A DNA stretch of 64,000 nt from an uncultured Pseudophaeobacter sp. (GTDB lineage: Bacteria > Pseudomonadota > Alphaproteobacteria > Rhodobacterales > Rhodobacteraceae). Both the position numbers and the translations under genes were made by a program. The notes below the pieces were generated by a model. That model was given only the letters and a program-made list of their open reading frames with translations, ran no database searches and was not told the DNA's origin. Shown piece by piece: positions 1 through 8,829 of this stretch. Location: positions 1 through 64,000 of the forward strand of contig CAJQNB010000032.1 of the NCBI GenBank assembly GCA_905479575.1. The letters are read 5' to 3'. Each line of letters starts with the position of its first letter. The first letter of the stretch is position 1.

Positions 1-54
1 CTTTGCAAGCTTGCGACGTTCGTCCAGCTTCAGGTGACAGTAGTGGGTTCCCAT
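1..54 (-). CDS. IS30-like transposase, N-terminal fragment (cut by window edge)
   Basis: An ATG at 54 preceded by GGAGG opens a frame that runs off the left edge. The 18 visible residues (MGTHYCHLKLDERRKLAK) match the way IS30-family transposases begin, with a short H-L-x-L-x-E-R-R-like stretch before the helix-turn-helix. Only this N-terminus is in the window, so the assignment rests on a short motif. The non-coding stretch to about 150 would then be the end of the element. Confidence 0.45.
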   Translation of the reverse strand, partial: MGTHYCHLKLDERRKLAK

Positions 55-130
55 TCTTCATCCTCCGTGCAACTCTCTGTTTTAGTAAAGAATTTGCACT
101 TCGTTTGTGAATCCACCCGACTACACACTT

Positions 131-150
131 TAATCCAATAATCTGGATTA
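131..150. repeat. 7-bp perfect inverted repeat between transposase and SDR
   Basis: TAATCCA at 131-137 and TGGATTA at 144-150 form a perfect palindrome with a 6-bp gap. It lies between the presumed IS end and the SDR start at 248. It could be an operator for the SDR or belong to the insertion-sequence terminus; nothing here decides between them. Confidence 0.3.
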
Positions 151-247
151 TGGTAAATATATTTGTTCCGTTCCGTCACACCGGATTGGCAGACCCCGAA
201 AACCACAGTAGCCTTTATTCAACAAAACCAAGGACAAGGCGACAGAG

Positions 248-1015
248 ATGGATATCAAGGGTAGTTGCATAGTTGTAACCGGCGCTGGACATGGCATTGG
301 CAAAGGGCTGGCAGAAAAATTTGCCGATCTTGGCGCGGCCCATGTGATCTGCGCTGATATTGATCTGGATGCTGCAAAAGCGACCGCAGACCATATTGGA
401 GGTGTCGCGCTGCATCTTGACGCAGGTAGCGAAGACAGCATCAAGGCTCTGATTGATACCGTTGAAGACAGCATCGCACCGATAGATTTGTTCTGTTCCA
501 ATGCCGGGATACTGACCAAGGGTGGATTTGAAGTTCCCAATGATGAATGGCAAAAGATTTGGGATATCAATGTGATGTCCCACGTTTGGGCCTCGCGTCA
601 TTTGGTGCCGCTGATGTTGAAACGTGGTGGTGGATATATGCTCAACACTGCCTCGGCGGCAGGCCTGTTGAACCAGATTGGCGCGGCGCCCTATGGGGTG
701 ACCAAACATGCGGCAGTTGGGTTTGCTGAGTGGCTGGCCATCACCTACGGGGATCAAGGAATTGGTGTCTCGGTTCTTTGCCCACAGGCCGTGCGATCTG
801 AAATGACCCGTGGATTGGAGGAAAGTGTTGCCAGTCTCGACGGTTTGCTAGAGCCGGATATGGTTGCAGACTGTTGTGTAAAGGCGATTGAGAACAATGA
901 GTTCCTGGTGCTTCCGCATCCACAGGTAAAGGACTACATGCAGGCCAAGACTTCCAACTATGGGCGTTGGATTACTGGCATGCAAAGGCTGCGGGACCGC
1001 TTCGGTGGCATGTAA
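248..1015 (+). CDS. SDR family NAD(P)-dependent oxidoreductase
   Basis: A 255-residue classical short-chain dehydrogenase/reductase. The cofactor motif TGAGHGIG is at residues 11-18, the structural NAG at 85-87 and the catalytic set S136, Y149, K153 (YGVTK). Length is normal for the family. The acidic residue after the second strand (ADID) favours NAD(H) over NADP(H). The substrate cannot be read, but the convergent neighbour is an acyl-CoA gene cluster, so a hydroxyacyl or alcohol substrate is reasonable. The ribosome binding site (AAGGCG) is weak. Confidence 0.85.
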   Translation: MDIKGSCIVVTGAGHGIGKGLAEKFADLGAAHVICADIDLDAAKATADHIGGVALHLDAGSEDSIKALIDTVEDSIAPIDLFCSNAGILTKGGFEVPNDEWQKIWDINVMSHVWASRHLVPLMLKRGGGYMLNTASAAGLLNQIGAAPYGVTKHAAVGFAEWLAITYGDQGIGVSVLCPQAVRSEMTRGLEESVASLDGLLEPDMVADCCVKAIENNEFLVLPHPQVKDYMQAKTSNYGRWITGMQRLRDRFGGM

Positions 1016-1037
1016 TGTGAGATAGGCTGATGGGGTT

Positions 1038-1904
1038 TTATCGTTCTTTGATTGGCCGCATTAGTCCTTCCTGCGCGACACTGGCGACCAATTGGCCGTC
1101 CTGAGTATAGATCGAGCCGCGATTGAAGCCGCGGCCGCCGCCGCCAAAAGGCGAATCCATTGTATAGAGGTGCCAGTTTTCAAACTGCACCGGAGCATGG
1201 AACCACATGGCATGGTCCAGACTGGCTGTCATCGCTTCGGGCTTGTGCCAGGTGAGCCCATGGGGCCGCAGTGCGGAACCAAGCAACCCAAAGTCGGAGG
1301 CATAGGCCATCAGCACATGTTGCAACTGCGGCCCTGCCCCTTTGGCCGCCTCCATTCTTATCCACATATGATTGATATCACTAGTAATTTCTGGATCTAG
1401 CGGATCACGCGGCTCAATATCGCGGATTTCAAAGGGACGCTCTTTGATGAATTCCTCATATTGATCCTCTGCGATGCGATGGGCATGCTGGCGATGCAAT
1501 TCATCGCGGGACAACAGCCCGTCTGGCGCTGGCACATCGGGCATTTCATGCTGATGTTCCCAGCCTGACTCCACCAAATGGAACGAGGCTGCCAGGTTTA
1601 GGATCTGTCGACCATTCTGTATCGCGGTGACCCGACGGGTGGTAAAACTGCCGCCATCACGGGCTGGATCCACCTCGTAGATCACCGGTTTGCTGGGGTC
1701 GCCGGGCCGGATGAAATAGGCATGCAGCGAATGGCACAACCGTTCGGGAACACTGGCATAGGCGGCAGCCAAGGCCTGTGCAATGACCTGGCCACCGTAG
1801 ATCCGCATGGGCGTCTCTCCGCCCGAGCCAACCCCGCGATAAAGATTGGTATCGAGCTCTTCCAGATCAAGAAGATTGAGAAGAACACTCCCAGCGTCAG
1901 TCAT
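1038..1904 (-). CDS. tesB: Acyl-CoA thioesterase II (TesB type)
   Basis: A 288-residue double-hotdog acyl-CoA thioesterase, which hydrolyses acyl-CoA to free acid and CoA. Visible motifs are YGGQVIAQAL near residue 36, HSLHAYFIRPGD at 58-69, and a C-terminal hotdog ending VASVAQEGLMR. D204, S228 and Q278 sit where E. coli TesB (286 aa) has its Asp/Thr/Gln catalytic triad, so Ser apparently replaces Thr. It is the last gene of the minus-strand acyl-CoA cluster, 13 bp after the acetoacetyl-CoA synthetase gene. Confidence 0.9.
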   Translation of the reverse strand: MTDAGSVLLNLLDLEELDTNLYRGVGSGGETPMRIYGGQVIAQALAAAYASVPERLCHSLHAYFIRPGDPSKPVIYEVDPARDGGSFTTRRVTAIQNGRQILNLAASFHLVESGWEHQHEMPDVPAPDGLLSRDELHRQHAHRIAEDQYEEFIKERPFEIRDIEPRDPLDPEITSDINHMWIRMEAAKGAGPQLQHVLMAYASDFGLLGSALRPHGLTWHKPEAMTASLDHAMWFHAPVQFENWHLYTMDSPFGGGGRGFNRGSIYTQDGQLVASVAQEGLMRPIKER

Positions 1905-1917
1905 TTAGCAGATCTTT

Positions 1918-3879
1918 CTAAGATGTATTTCGGTCGTTCGCATAGGCAATGAATACATCAAAACTGTCAGGGTTCACCATCGAGTCCCGGTTCACAACCT
2001 TTGCAGGGTCGCCCCCCAGTAGCAGCTTTTTCACCGGAACTTCCAGCTTTTTGCCTGATAGCGTGCGGGGAATTTCCGGCACTTCAATAATTTCGTCAGG
2101 CACAAAGCGAGCGGATACAAACTGACGGATGGAAGTTTTAATCTTATCCTTCAGTGTATTATCCAGGCTTCCGGGCTGTGTCAGCACCACAAAGAGCGGC
2201 ATAAAGCTTTCTTTGCCAAGGAATTCCAGATCAACAACCAAACTGTCCTGTATCTCCGCCAGCACCTCCACCGCCTGATAGATTTCGGAAGACCCCAGCC
2301 GCAGTCCGCGACGGTTGATCGTGGCATCGGAACGTCCGTAGATGACCGAGCCCCCATCGGGGGTGAAGGAGATCCAGTCCCCATGCCGCCAGATGCCTGG
2401 ATAGGTGTCAAAATAGCTTTCAAACAGGCGTGATCCGTCCTCATCCCCCCAGAAAAACAAAGGCATAGAGGGCAAAGGTTCGGTGCAGACCAATTCTCCG
2501 ACCTCTCCGGTCAGCTCGGAGCCAAAAGGATCAAAGGCACGCACCGCATTGCCAAGCACACGGGCCTGCATTTCACCGGCCCGAACGGGCAGCATCACGT
2601 TGCCGGCGACGAATGCGCCGCCAAAATCAGTGCCGCCAGAAATGGGCGCCAGCCAGATATCTGGGCTCACCGCGCGATAGACCCAGTCATACCCATCCGA
2701 GGTCATCGGCGACCCGGTTGCCCCAAGTGAAACCAGAGCGGAAAGATCCAACGTGGCGTCGGGGGTGATCCCGGACTTGGCGCAGGCAGTGAAAAAGGCG
2801 GCGCCAGCACCAAAATACGTCATCTTCTCATCTGCCACCCGCCGCCAGATATCCAACATATCCGGATAGTTAGGGGCGCGATCATAAAGCATCACAGTGG
2901 CACCCTGCCCCATAGCCCCAAATTGCGAATTCCACATGATCCAACCAGATGAGGTCAGCCAGCAAAAGCGGCTGCTGGGGCTCAGATCAAGGTGAAGCGA
3001 TTGTTTGGTGCCTTCCAGCAGAATGCCGCCGTGGCCGTGCACAATCGGCTTGGGGTTGCCGGTAGTGCCAGAGGAATAGACGATCCACAGGGGGTGGTCA
3101 AAATCGACCTGGGCAAATGTCAGCTCTGCTGGGCGATGCAGCAGGCCTTCCCAGGCGACAGAGCCCGTGGGGTGAGGTTGGTCATTTGCGGCGACATAGA
3201 TATGGCTCTGCAGGTCCGGCAAGTCCGCGACAACCTTTGCCATCTCGTCCTTGCGGCTGATCTCTTTGCCGCCATGCATGTAACTGTCCTGATAAATCAA
3301 TACCTTGGGTTTGATCTGGCGGAACCTGTCGAGGATGGCAACATGGCCCATATCTGGCGCACAGAGAGACCAGATGGCACCCAGGCTGGTCGCTGCAAGG
3401 CAGGCAATAATGGCGCTTTCGGTGTTGGGAAGGATGGCGGCGACCCGGTCCCCCTGCCCGACCCCCATGTTACGCAGATGTGCGGCCAGGCTTGCGACCT
3501 GCGCGCGCAGCTCGCCAAGGCTAAGTTCTGTGCGGCCAAAGGTTTCTGAATGGATGATCAGAGCCTGATGGTCCTCCTCGACACCTCTGGCAGCAAGGAT
3601 ATTTTCGGCCCAATTCAGCTTTGCTCCCGGGAACCACTTGGCACCCGGCATTTTGCGCTCTTCCAGTACAGTGCTGGCCGGTTCCGAGAACTTAAGCTCA
3701 AAATAGTCACAAATGCTTTGCCAGAACGCCTCCAAGTCGGTGGTGCTCCAGGTCCACAGCGCGTTGTAGCTGTCAAAATCCAGGCCTTTGGTCTGCTTTA
3801 GCCAGTTTTGGTAAGCCGCCAACTGGCTGGCCTCTGCGCGTTCGGATGTGGGGGTCCACAGGATTGGGTTTTCGTTCAT
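1918..3879 (-). CDS. Acetoacetate--CoA ligase
   Basis: A 653-residue member of the adenylate-forming family. The N-terminal extension (W/F-rich, residues 1-100) and total length fit acetoacetyl-CoA synthetase, which activates acetoacetate with ATP and CoA. The P-loop-like motif VYSSGTTGNPKP is at about 267-278, and the C-terminal catalytic-lysine region (TLSGKKLEVPVKK) is intact. Its ATG overlaps the stop of the upstream serine-hydrolase gene in an ATGA junction, so the two are translationally coupled. Adjacent tesB and enoyl-CoA hydratase point to ketone-body or short acyl-CoA metabolism. Confidence 0.9.
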   Translation of the reverse strand: MNENPILWTPTSERAEASQLAAYQNWLKQTKGLDFDSYNALWTWSTTDLEAFWQSICDYFELKFSEPASTVLEERKMPGAKWFPGAKLNWAENILAARGVEEDHQALIIHSETFGRTELSLGELRAQVASLAAHLRNMGVGQGDRVAAILPNTESAIIACLAATSLGAIWSLCAPDMGHVAILDRFRQIKPKVLIYQDSYMHGGKEISRKDEMAKVVADLPDLQSHIYVAANDQPHPTGSVAWEGLLHRPAELTFAQVDFDHPLWIVYSSGTTGNPKPIVHGHGGILLEGTKQSLHLDLSPSSRFCWLTSSGWIMWNSQFGAMGQGATVMLYDRAPNYPDMLDIWRRVADEKMTYFGAGAAFFTACAKSGITPDATLDLSALVSLGATGSPMTSDGYDWVYRAVSPDIWLAPISGGTDFGGAFVAGNVMLPVRAGEMQARVLGNAVRAFDPFGSELTGEVGELVCTEPLPSMPLFFWGDEDGSRLFESYFDTYPGIWRHGDWISFTPDGGSVIYGRSDATINRRGLRLGSSEIYQAVEVLAEIQDSLVVDLEFLGKESFMPLFVVLTQPGSLDNTLKDKIKTSIRQFVSARFVPDEIIEVPEIPRTLSGKKLEVPVKKLLLGGDPAKVVNRDSMVNPDSFDVFIAYANDRNTS

Positions 3880-5087
3880 GACAAAATGGCTCCGTGCACC
3901 AGGGCTTTGAGTTCAGCCCGTGCTGGGTACGAGCTGGAAGGAGAGAGCTGGGTGAAAAAGACCACCGAAAGGTCCAGTATTGGATCCACCCAAAAGAAGG
4001 TCGAGGCCATACCGCCCCAGCTGAAATCGCCAACAGATCCGGGGCAGCGCGCCCGGGCTGGATCTAGTACCACAGCCCCTCCCAGGCCAAAGCCCATGCC
4101 CTCCATCGGCTGTTCGGCAAAGCTTTGTGGTCCCATAGAGGCAATGTCACCGGGAAGGTGGTTTTGCATCATAAAATCAACGGTTTTTGGCGAGAGGATA
4201 AAGCCATCCTTGCCGCGCCCACGCTGGCGCAGCATCTCGGCAAACAGCATATAGTCGTCAAGGGTTCCCACCAGACCACCGCCACCTGACATCATATCGG
4301 CGGTTTCAAAGGGGGAGCCGCCGTAAAGATCGGTCAGGCGTAGGGACTCGCCGCCAGTTTGTGCGGAATTGAGCGCCATGGCATCCCCGGACAGCGGAGT
4401 ATAGAGCGATGCAAATCGGTTGCCCGCCTGCCGTGGAACCCGAAACCCAGTTTCTGTCATCCCCAGAGGTTGGAAGATCTCTGTTTCAAAGAACTCTGCA
4501 AGTGTCTGACCAGAAACAATTTCGACCACGCGTCCCAGGACATCAATACCGACGGAATACTCCCAGCGGCTGCCCGGCTGGAACGCCAGTGGATAGCTGG
4601 CCAGGTGGGAAACCATCTTGCCCAGATCGCCCTGGTTGGGTTTGAACATCAGCTGTTCACGGTCCATGGCCTGGGACAGGATGCCGGGGTTGAACGGGTA
4701 GCTTAACCCGCCGGTATGGGTCAGCAGTTCGTGCAGGGTTGGCGACCGAGAGGGCTCGGTTTGCTCGATCGAACTGGCACCGGGTACCAGCGCCTGCATC
4801 TGAGAGAATTCTGGAATGAAATCGGACACCGGCGCATCAAGGTGAAACAATCCCTTTTCGGCCAGCATCATCAGCGCCACAGAGGTCACAGGTTTGGTCA
4901 TGGAATAGATCCGCACCAGCGTATCGCGGGTGAAGTCCAGGTTCTCTTCCAGGTTCCGGCGGCCTGCCGCATGAAAATACTGCTCAACACCACCCCGATT
5001 GATCAGAAGGGAGCTGCCCGCATATTTTCTTTCATCCACATAGCGTTGCTGCCATTGCTTTAAGTTCTCTAGCCGGGTTTTATCCAT
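3876..5087 (-). CDS. Serine hydrolase, beta-lactamase/EstB family
   Basis: A 403-residue protein of the class C beta-lactamase/esterase family. The SxxK motif is YSMTK, close to residue 65, followed by helix VTSVALMM; a YSVG motif fits the second conserved (Y-x-N/G type) element. No signal peptide is seen, so it is probably a cytoplasmic esterase or lactonase rather than a resistance enzyme. I chose ATG 5087; a GTG three codons upstream is also possible. Coupled to the following acetoacetate--CoA ligase gene, so the substrate may be an ester or lactone feeding acyl-CoA breakdown. Confidence 0.8.
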   Translation of the reverse strand: MDKTRLENLKQWQQRYVDERKYAGSSLLINRGGVEQYFHAAGRRNLEENLDFTRDTLVRIYSMTKPVTSVALMMLAEKGLFHLDAPVSDFIPEFSQMQALVPGASSIEQTEPSRSPTLHELLTHTGGLSYPFNPGILSQAMDREQLMFKPNQGDLGKMVSHLASYPLAFQPGSRWEYSVGIDVLGRVVEIVSGQTLAEFFETEIFQPLGMTETGFRVPRQAGNRFASLYTPLSGDAMALNSAQTGGESLRLTDLYGGSPFETADMMSGGGGLVGTLDDYMLFAEMLRQRGRGKDGFILSPKTVDFMMQNHLPGDIASMGPQSFAEQPMEGMGFGLGGAVVLDPARARCPGSVGDFSWGGMASTFFWVDPILDLSVVFFTQLSPSSSYPARAELKALVHGAILS

Positions 5088-5119
5088 TCCCTGCACCCCC
5101 CATATTCGCCTCTATGTCG

Positions 5120-5884
5120 CTATCTCTGATCTATCATGCGTTGCATGGCCGCGACGGTCTGGCTGTTGAACCAGCCGCCGTCAGGGGCGTTGCCGCCTGC
5201 CGCCAGTGCTGTCTTGATCTTTTTGATTGTCTCGCCTCTGAGCTGCTGCTTGATCGAGGCATAGGCCATCGAAGGAAGCTCAGCCAGCTTGCGCGCCTCT
5301 GACAGGGAGTAGCCTGCCAGATCTTCAAGGTCGTCTGCGATAATGTCGATAAAGCCAAAGTTACGCGCCGCGATGGGGCCAATGGGTTGGCCGGTCAGCA
5401 TCATGCGCCGCTGAGTGTCGGCGTCCAGGGTTGCTTTGGCGATCTCCAATGGGCCAACCGGGAAATCCGCCCCAACGCGAACCTCTGCGAGGCCAAAGGA
5501 GGATTTGTTCAGGGCAACCCGACGATCACTGGCAAGCACAAAGAACAACCCACCCGCAATCGCCGCCCCACCGACAGAGGCCACGACCGGTTTGGGGCAG
5601 GCATAGAGCGCCAGAAAGCCTTCGTTGAGGCCACGCACAATTTCCTGCTGCTGCTCTAGATCAAAATGCTGCGCTTCCTTCAGGTCAAGCCCGGCAGAAA
5701 ACACCTTGAAAGGACTGCTTAAAATGATGCACCGCACGGCGTCATCCGTGCCCAGTCGGGTGATCAGTTCAGCAAATTCCATCAGGAACGCAGCACTCAG
5801 CGCATTGACCGGGCCACGGCCCAACTGCAGCTCAACTATCCCATCTCCAAGATCACGTGTGGTGAGGGTATCACTTCCTGTCAT
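5120..5884 (-). CDS. Enoyl-CoA hydratase/isomerase family protein
   Basis: A 254-residue crotonase-fold protein. The start is set at ATG 5884 because AAAGGAGAG lies just upstream; the open frame extends 40 codons further without family similarity. Oxyanion-hole segments are recognisable (FSAGLDLKE and GGAAIAGGLFFVLASD), and a Glu in FGLAEVRVG is a candidate catalytic residue. The family includes hydratases, isomerases and hydrolases, so the exact reaction is open. It heads the block with the serine hydrolase, aacS-type ligase and tesB, 32 bp upstream of the hydrolase. Confidence 0.85.
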   Translation of the reverse strand: MTGSDTLTTRDLGDGIVELQLGRGPVNALSAAFLMEFAELITRLGTDDAVRCIILSSPFKVFSAGLDLKEAQHFDLEQQQEIVRGLNEGFLALYACPKPVVASVGGAAIAGGLFFVLASDRRVALNKSSFGLAEVRVGADFPVGPLEIAKATLDADTQRRMMLTGQPIGPIAARNFGFIDIIADDLEDLAGYSLSEARKLAELPSMAYASIKQQLRGETIKKIKTALAAGGNAPDGGWFNSQTVAAMQRMIDQR

Positions 5885-6093
5885 CCGGGCTCTCCTTTGC
5901 TCAGAGTTCGCCTTCTGTTGCCGAAGGCTTTGATTGACATATTGCGCAGTCCTGAAGCCCCCGGTCGAGGGTAAAGAGCTACGTATAACCACGCAGTACC
6001 GCATGGTCAGGCCTGTCTAGCCAAGAGAGGTAAACAAATGCGGGCAGATGTTGCCCGCATTTTTCCAAACGATACATGCGATAGATCAAAAGG

Positions 6094-7122
6094 TTATTTA
6101 TTCAGCGCTTCCAAACCGCTACGGGCAAACAGTGACACAAATCCACCCAGTTTGACGGCGCGTTCGGGGTTTGAGGCATTGCCATCCAGCGCGCGTTTCA
6201 GAACGCCCTGCAAAATCCCGCCCATGCGGAAAAAGCTGAAAGACAGATAGAAGCCAAAATTGTCAATTCCGTCCAATCCCCGCCGCTTGCAATAGCTTTC
6301 AATAAAGGCCTGATCCGAAGGCAGACCAAGCGCGGCGCGATCAATACCCGCCAGGCCACGGCCTTCGCTTCCCGGCGGCATTTGCCACTGCATGATAACC
6401 CCGGCAAGATCCGCATAGGGATGACCAATGGTTGACAGCTCCCAGTCCAATACGGCCTGACAGGTTGGTCCGTCGCTGGCAAAGATCATATTGTCGATCC
6501 GGTAGTCTCCGTGCACAAGACCCCGTTGTCCGTCCTCTTTTGGCATTGCTTTTTCAAGGGCTTGTATCAGCTCGTTCATCTCTGGGATGACCTCGGTTTC
6601 CGAGGCGCGATACTGTTTGGTCCAACGCGCCAGCTGGCGCTCAAAATAGTTGCCGGGAGGGCCATAGTCCGCCAAGCCGACCGCATCAATATCCACCTGA
6701 TGCAGCGAGGCCAGGACCCGGCTCATCTCATCTACCACCGCAGCGCGGGATTGCGGGTCCGAGTCCGGCATACGCGGATCGGTGAGGTTGCGCCCGGCCA
6801 CGTGATCCATCACATAAAAGGCTGAGCCAATGACATCGTCGTCTTCGCACAGCAGATGCATCTTGGCCACCGGCACATCGGTGTCCGCCAGAGCTTTTTG
6901 AACCTGGAATTCACGATCAACCGCATGGGCCGATTTCAGCAAAACACCCGGAGGTTTGCGCCGCAGCACATAGTTTCCTTCGGTGGTTTTCAACATGAAG
7001 GTCGGGTTCGATTGCCCGGTTTGAAACTTCACTACCTCAAAATCGCTGTCAAATCCCGGCAGGCGGCCGCGAAGATAGGCGCCAACGGCCTCGTGATCCA
7101 GGGTCTGGGTCTTTGTGCTCAT
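6094..7122 (-). CDS. Phosphotransferase family protein (APH/ACAD10-like)
   Basis: A 342-residue aminoglycoside-phosphotransferase-fold protein of the type that travels with acyl-CoA dehydrogenases (ACAD10/FadE36-like). The Brenner motif is VHGDYRIDNMIF and the metal-binding motif is VLDWELSTIGHPYADLA. ACAD10-like proteins are thought to phosphorylate hydroxy-acyl-CoA substrates before dehydration, and the context (two ACAD genes, two SDRs, a phosphatase) agrees with this. Antibiotic resistance is unlikely. It lies 12 bp downstream of the histidine-phosphatase gene. Confidence 0.85.
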   Translation of the reverse strand: MSTKTQTLDHEAVGAYLRGRLPGFDSDFEVVKFQTGQSNPTFMLKTTEGNYVLRRKPPGVLLKSAHAVDREFQVQKALADTDVPVAKMHLLCEDDDVIGSAFYVMDHVAGRNLTDPRMPDSDPQSRAAVVDEMSRVLASLHQVDIDAVGLADYGPPGNYFERQLARWTKQYRASETEVIPEMNELIQALEKAMPKEDGQRGLVHGDYRIDNMIFASDGPTCQAVLDWELSTIGHPYADLAGVIMQWQMPPGSEGRGLAGIDRAALGLPSDQAFIESYCKRRGLDGIDNFGFYLSFSFFRMGGILQGVLKRALDGNASNPERAVKLGGFVSLFARSGLEALNK

Positions 7123-7134
7123 CTTCTGTTCCTG

Positions 7135-7785
7135 TCAACTATAGGTCATAAGAGCCGCACGCTCCACGTTATGAAAATGCGGCACAGAATTGAATTCGTG
7201 GAGAAAAAACTTCTCCTTTGAGAACACGAACCGGCTGGTGGATGTGTTCTTGATCTGAAGGTTCAGCGCGATCATCTGATCGTTGGGCAGGGAAAGGCTG
7301 TCCGCTACCAGTCGGGCGATGGCTCCGCCCGAACTTACCACCAATACCCGTTCCACCCTATCAGAAACCGCCGCCTGGCGGGCCCGTTCCACCCGGTCGC
7401 AAAAGGTGAGCCAGCTTTCACCCGCCGAGGCAATGCCGCCCTGCTGCCACTCTGTCAGCGTTTCCCTGAGGGCGCGAAAATGCGTCTTGCGATCTGTGAT
7501 GACATCATCCGGGGCCACACCGCCATAGCGGCTGTTGAGCAGGTCGTGAAAATCATATTCATTCCAGCCCGCATGCTCTTCTGCATCTCCGTCAAACCCC
7601 ATTTCCTCCAGGGTTTGCTTTTGACGCATCAAGCTGCCGGTGATCATCCGATCCGGGACCCAGTCAAGGGCACGTAAGGTATCGCCCAGGGCGCGCGACT
7701 GTTGCCGCCCCAGGTCGCTCAGATCATCATAGTTCTCGGCCCCAAACGAGGCCTGACCATGGCGAACAATCAGAAGTTCGGCCAT
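7135..7785 (-). CDS. Histidine phosphatase family protein
   Basis: A 216-residue branch-1 histidine phosphatase. The phosphohistidine motif is IVRHGQASFG near residue 7, with a second conserved region LVVSSGGAIARL later. Two bases separate it from the upstream gene and twelve from the kinase-like gene downstream. Placing a phosphatase beside an ACAD10-like kinase suggests both act on one phosphorylated intermediate, but this is inference from context. Confidence 0.85.
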   Translation of the reverse strand: MAELLIVRHGQASFGAENYDDLSDLGRQQSRALGDTLRALDWVPDRMITGSLMRQKQTLEEMGFDGDAEEHAGWNEYDFHDLLNSRYGGVAPDDVITDRKTHFRALRETLTEWQQGGIASAGESWLTFCDRVERARQAAVSDRVERVLVVSSGGAIARLVADSLSLPNDQMIALNLQIKNTSTSRFVFSKEKFFLHEFNSVPHFHNVERAALMTYS

Positions 7786-7787
7786 GG

Positions 7788-8783
7788 TCAGCTCTTGAAC
7801 TCGCTAGCCAGTTTTTTACCAGCGGCGTGGTATTCGCTGGCAATGCGATCTACCAATTCCCCCGCAGAGCAGATCGATTTTACATCGCCAATGCCTTGGC
7901 CAGAACCCCAGATCTCTTTCCAAGCCTTTGGTTTGGAAGAGCCGCTGCCAAAGTTCATGGAAGAGGAATCTGCCTGGGGCAGGTTTTCGGGGTCCAGACC
8001 AGCCTGAGAAACAGACTTCTTCAGATAGTTCCCCCAAACACCTGTAAAGAGTGAGGAATATACAATGTCCTCTGCGCCGCTTTCGACGATCATTTGTTTG
8101 TAATCCTGTTGGGCGTTTGCCTCATGGGTGGCGATGAAGGGCGAGCCGGCATAGCCAAAATCAGCGCCCAAAGCGCGCGCCGCCAACAGGGCTTCGCCGC
8201 TGGCGATTGCGCCGGACAGCGCCAGCGGGCCATCAAACCAGCTGCGGATTTCACGGATCAAGGCAAAAGGCGACTGTTCGCCTGCATGGCCGCCAGCGCC
8301 GGCAGCTACGGCAATCAACCCGTCAGCGCCCTTGTCGATGGCCTTTTTGGCAAAGGTATTGTTGATCACATCATGCAACACCACGCCACCACAGGAATGT
8401 GCCGCATCATTCACTTCAGGACGCGCGCCCAGCGAGGTGATCCAGATCGGCACCTTCCAGCGGTTGCAGATCTCCAGGTCGCGTTCCAGTCGCGCGTTCG
8501 AGCGGTGAACGATCTGATTGACCGCAAAGGGCGCGGCGGGCTGATCAGGGTTTTCCTGATTGTGGCGATCCAGCTCTTCGGTGATCTGCTTGAGCCAAGC
8601 CTCCAGCAGGATCGGATCCCCCTCGCCTTCGCGGGCATTTAGCGCTGGAAAGGCGCCGACGATGCCCGCCTTACACTGGGCAATCACCAGTTCTGGCACA
8701 GAAATGATAAACAAAGGCGAGCCGATCAGCGGCAGGCGCAGGTTTTGCAGCGCCTTGGGGAGGTGTTGATTGGGTGAAGACAT
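7788..8783 (-). CDS. Nitronate monooxygenase / NPD-like flavoprotein
   Basis: A 331-residue FMN-dependent TIM-barrel protein of the 2-nitropropane dioxygenase family. Visible signatures are the N-terminal PLIGSPLFIISVPEL, a glycine-rich GAGGHAGEQ with the family His, and the phosphate-binding segment LALSGAIASGEALLAARALGAD. In acyl-CoA clusters such proteins often act as enoyl reductases or flavin enzymes of unknown role rather than true nitronate oxidases. It is co-directional and nearly contiguous with the flanking genes. Confidence 0.8.
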   Translation of the reverse strand: MSSPNQHLPKALQNLRLPLIGSPLFIISVPELVIAQCKAGIVGAFPALNAREGEGDPILLEAWLKQITEELDRHNQENPDQPAAPFAVNQIVHRSNARLERDLEICNRWKVPIWITSLGARPEVNDAAHSCGGVVLHDVINNTFAKKAIDKGADGLIAVAAGAGGHAGEQSPFALIREIRSWFDGPLALSGAIASGEALLAARALGADFGYAGSPFIATHEANAQQDYKQMIVESGAEDIVYSSLFTGVWGNYLKKSVSQAGLDPENLPQADSSSMNFGSGSSKPKAWKEIWGSGQGIGDVKSICSAGELVDRIASEYHAAGKKLASEFKS

Positions 8784-8829
8784 CTTTTCTTCCTTATTTC
8801 AGAATATTACGGGTCAACTTTGACCTTTT

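Noticed and set aside
6094-7122. Aminoglycoside resistance gene
   Set aside because: The APH fold is present, but the sequence subgroup and linkage to acyl-CoA dehydrogenases indicate ACAD10-like metabolism.
7788-8783. True nitronate detoxification enzyme
   Set aside because: The family name alone suggests it, but the operon is devoted to acyl-CoA chemistry, so the specific function was left open.
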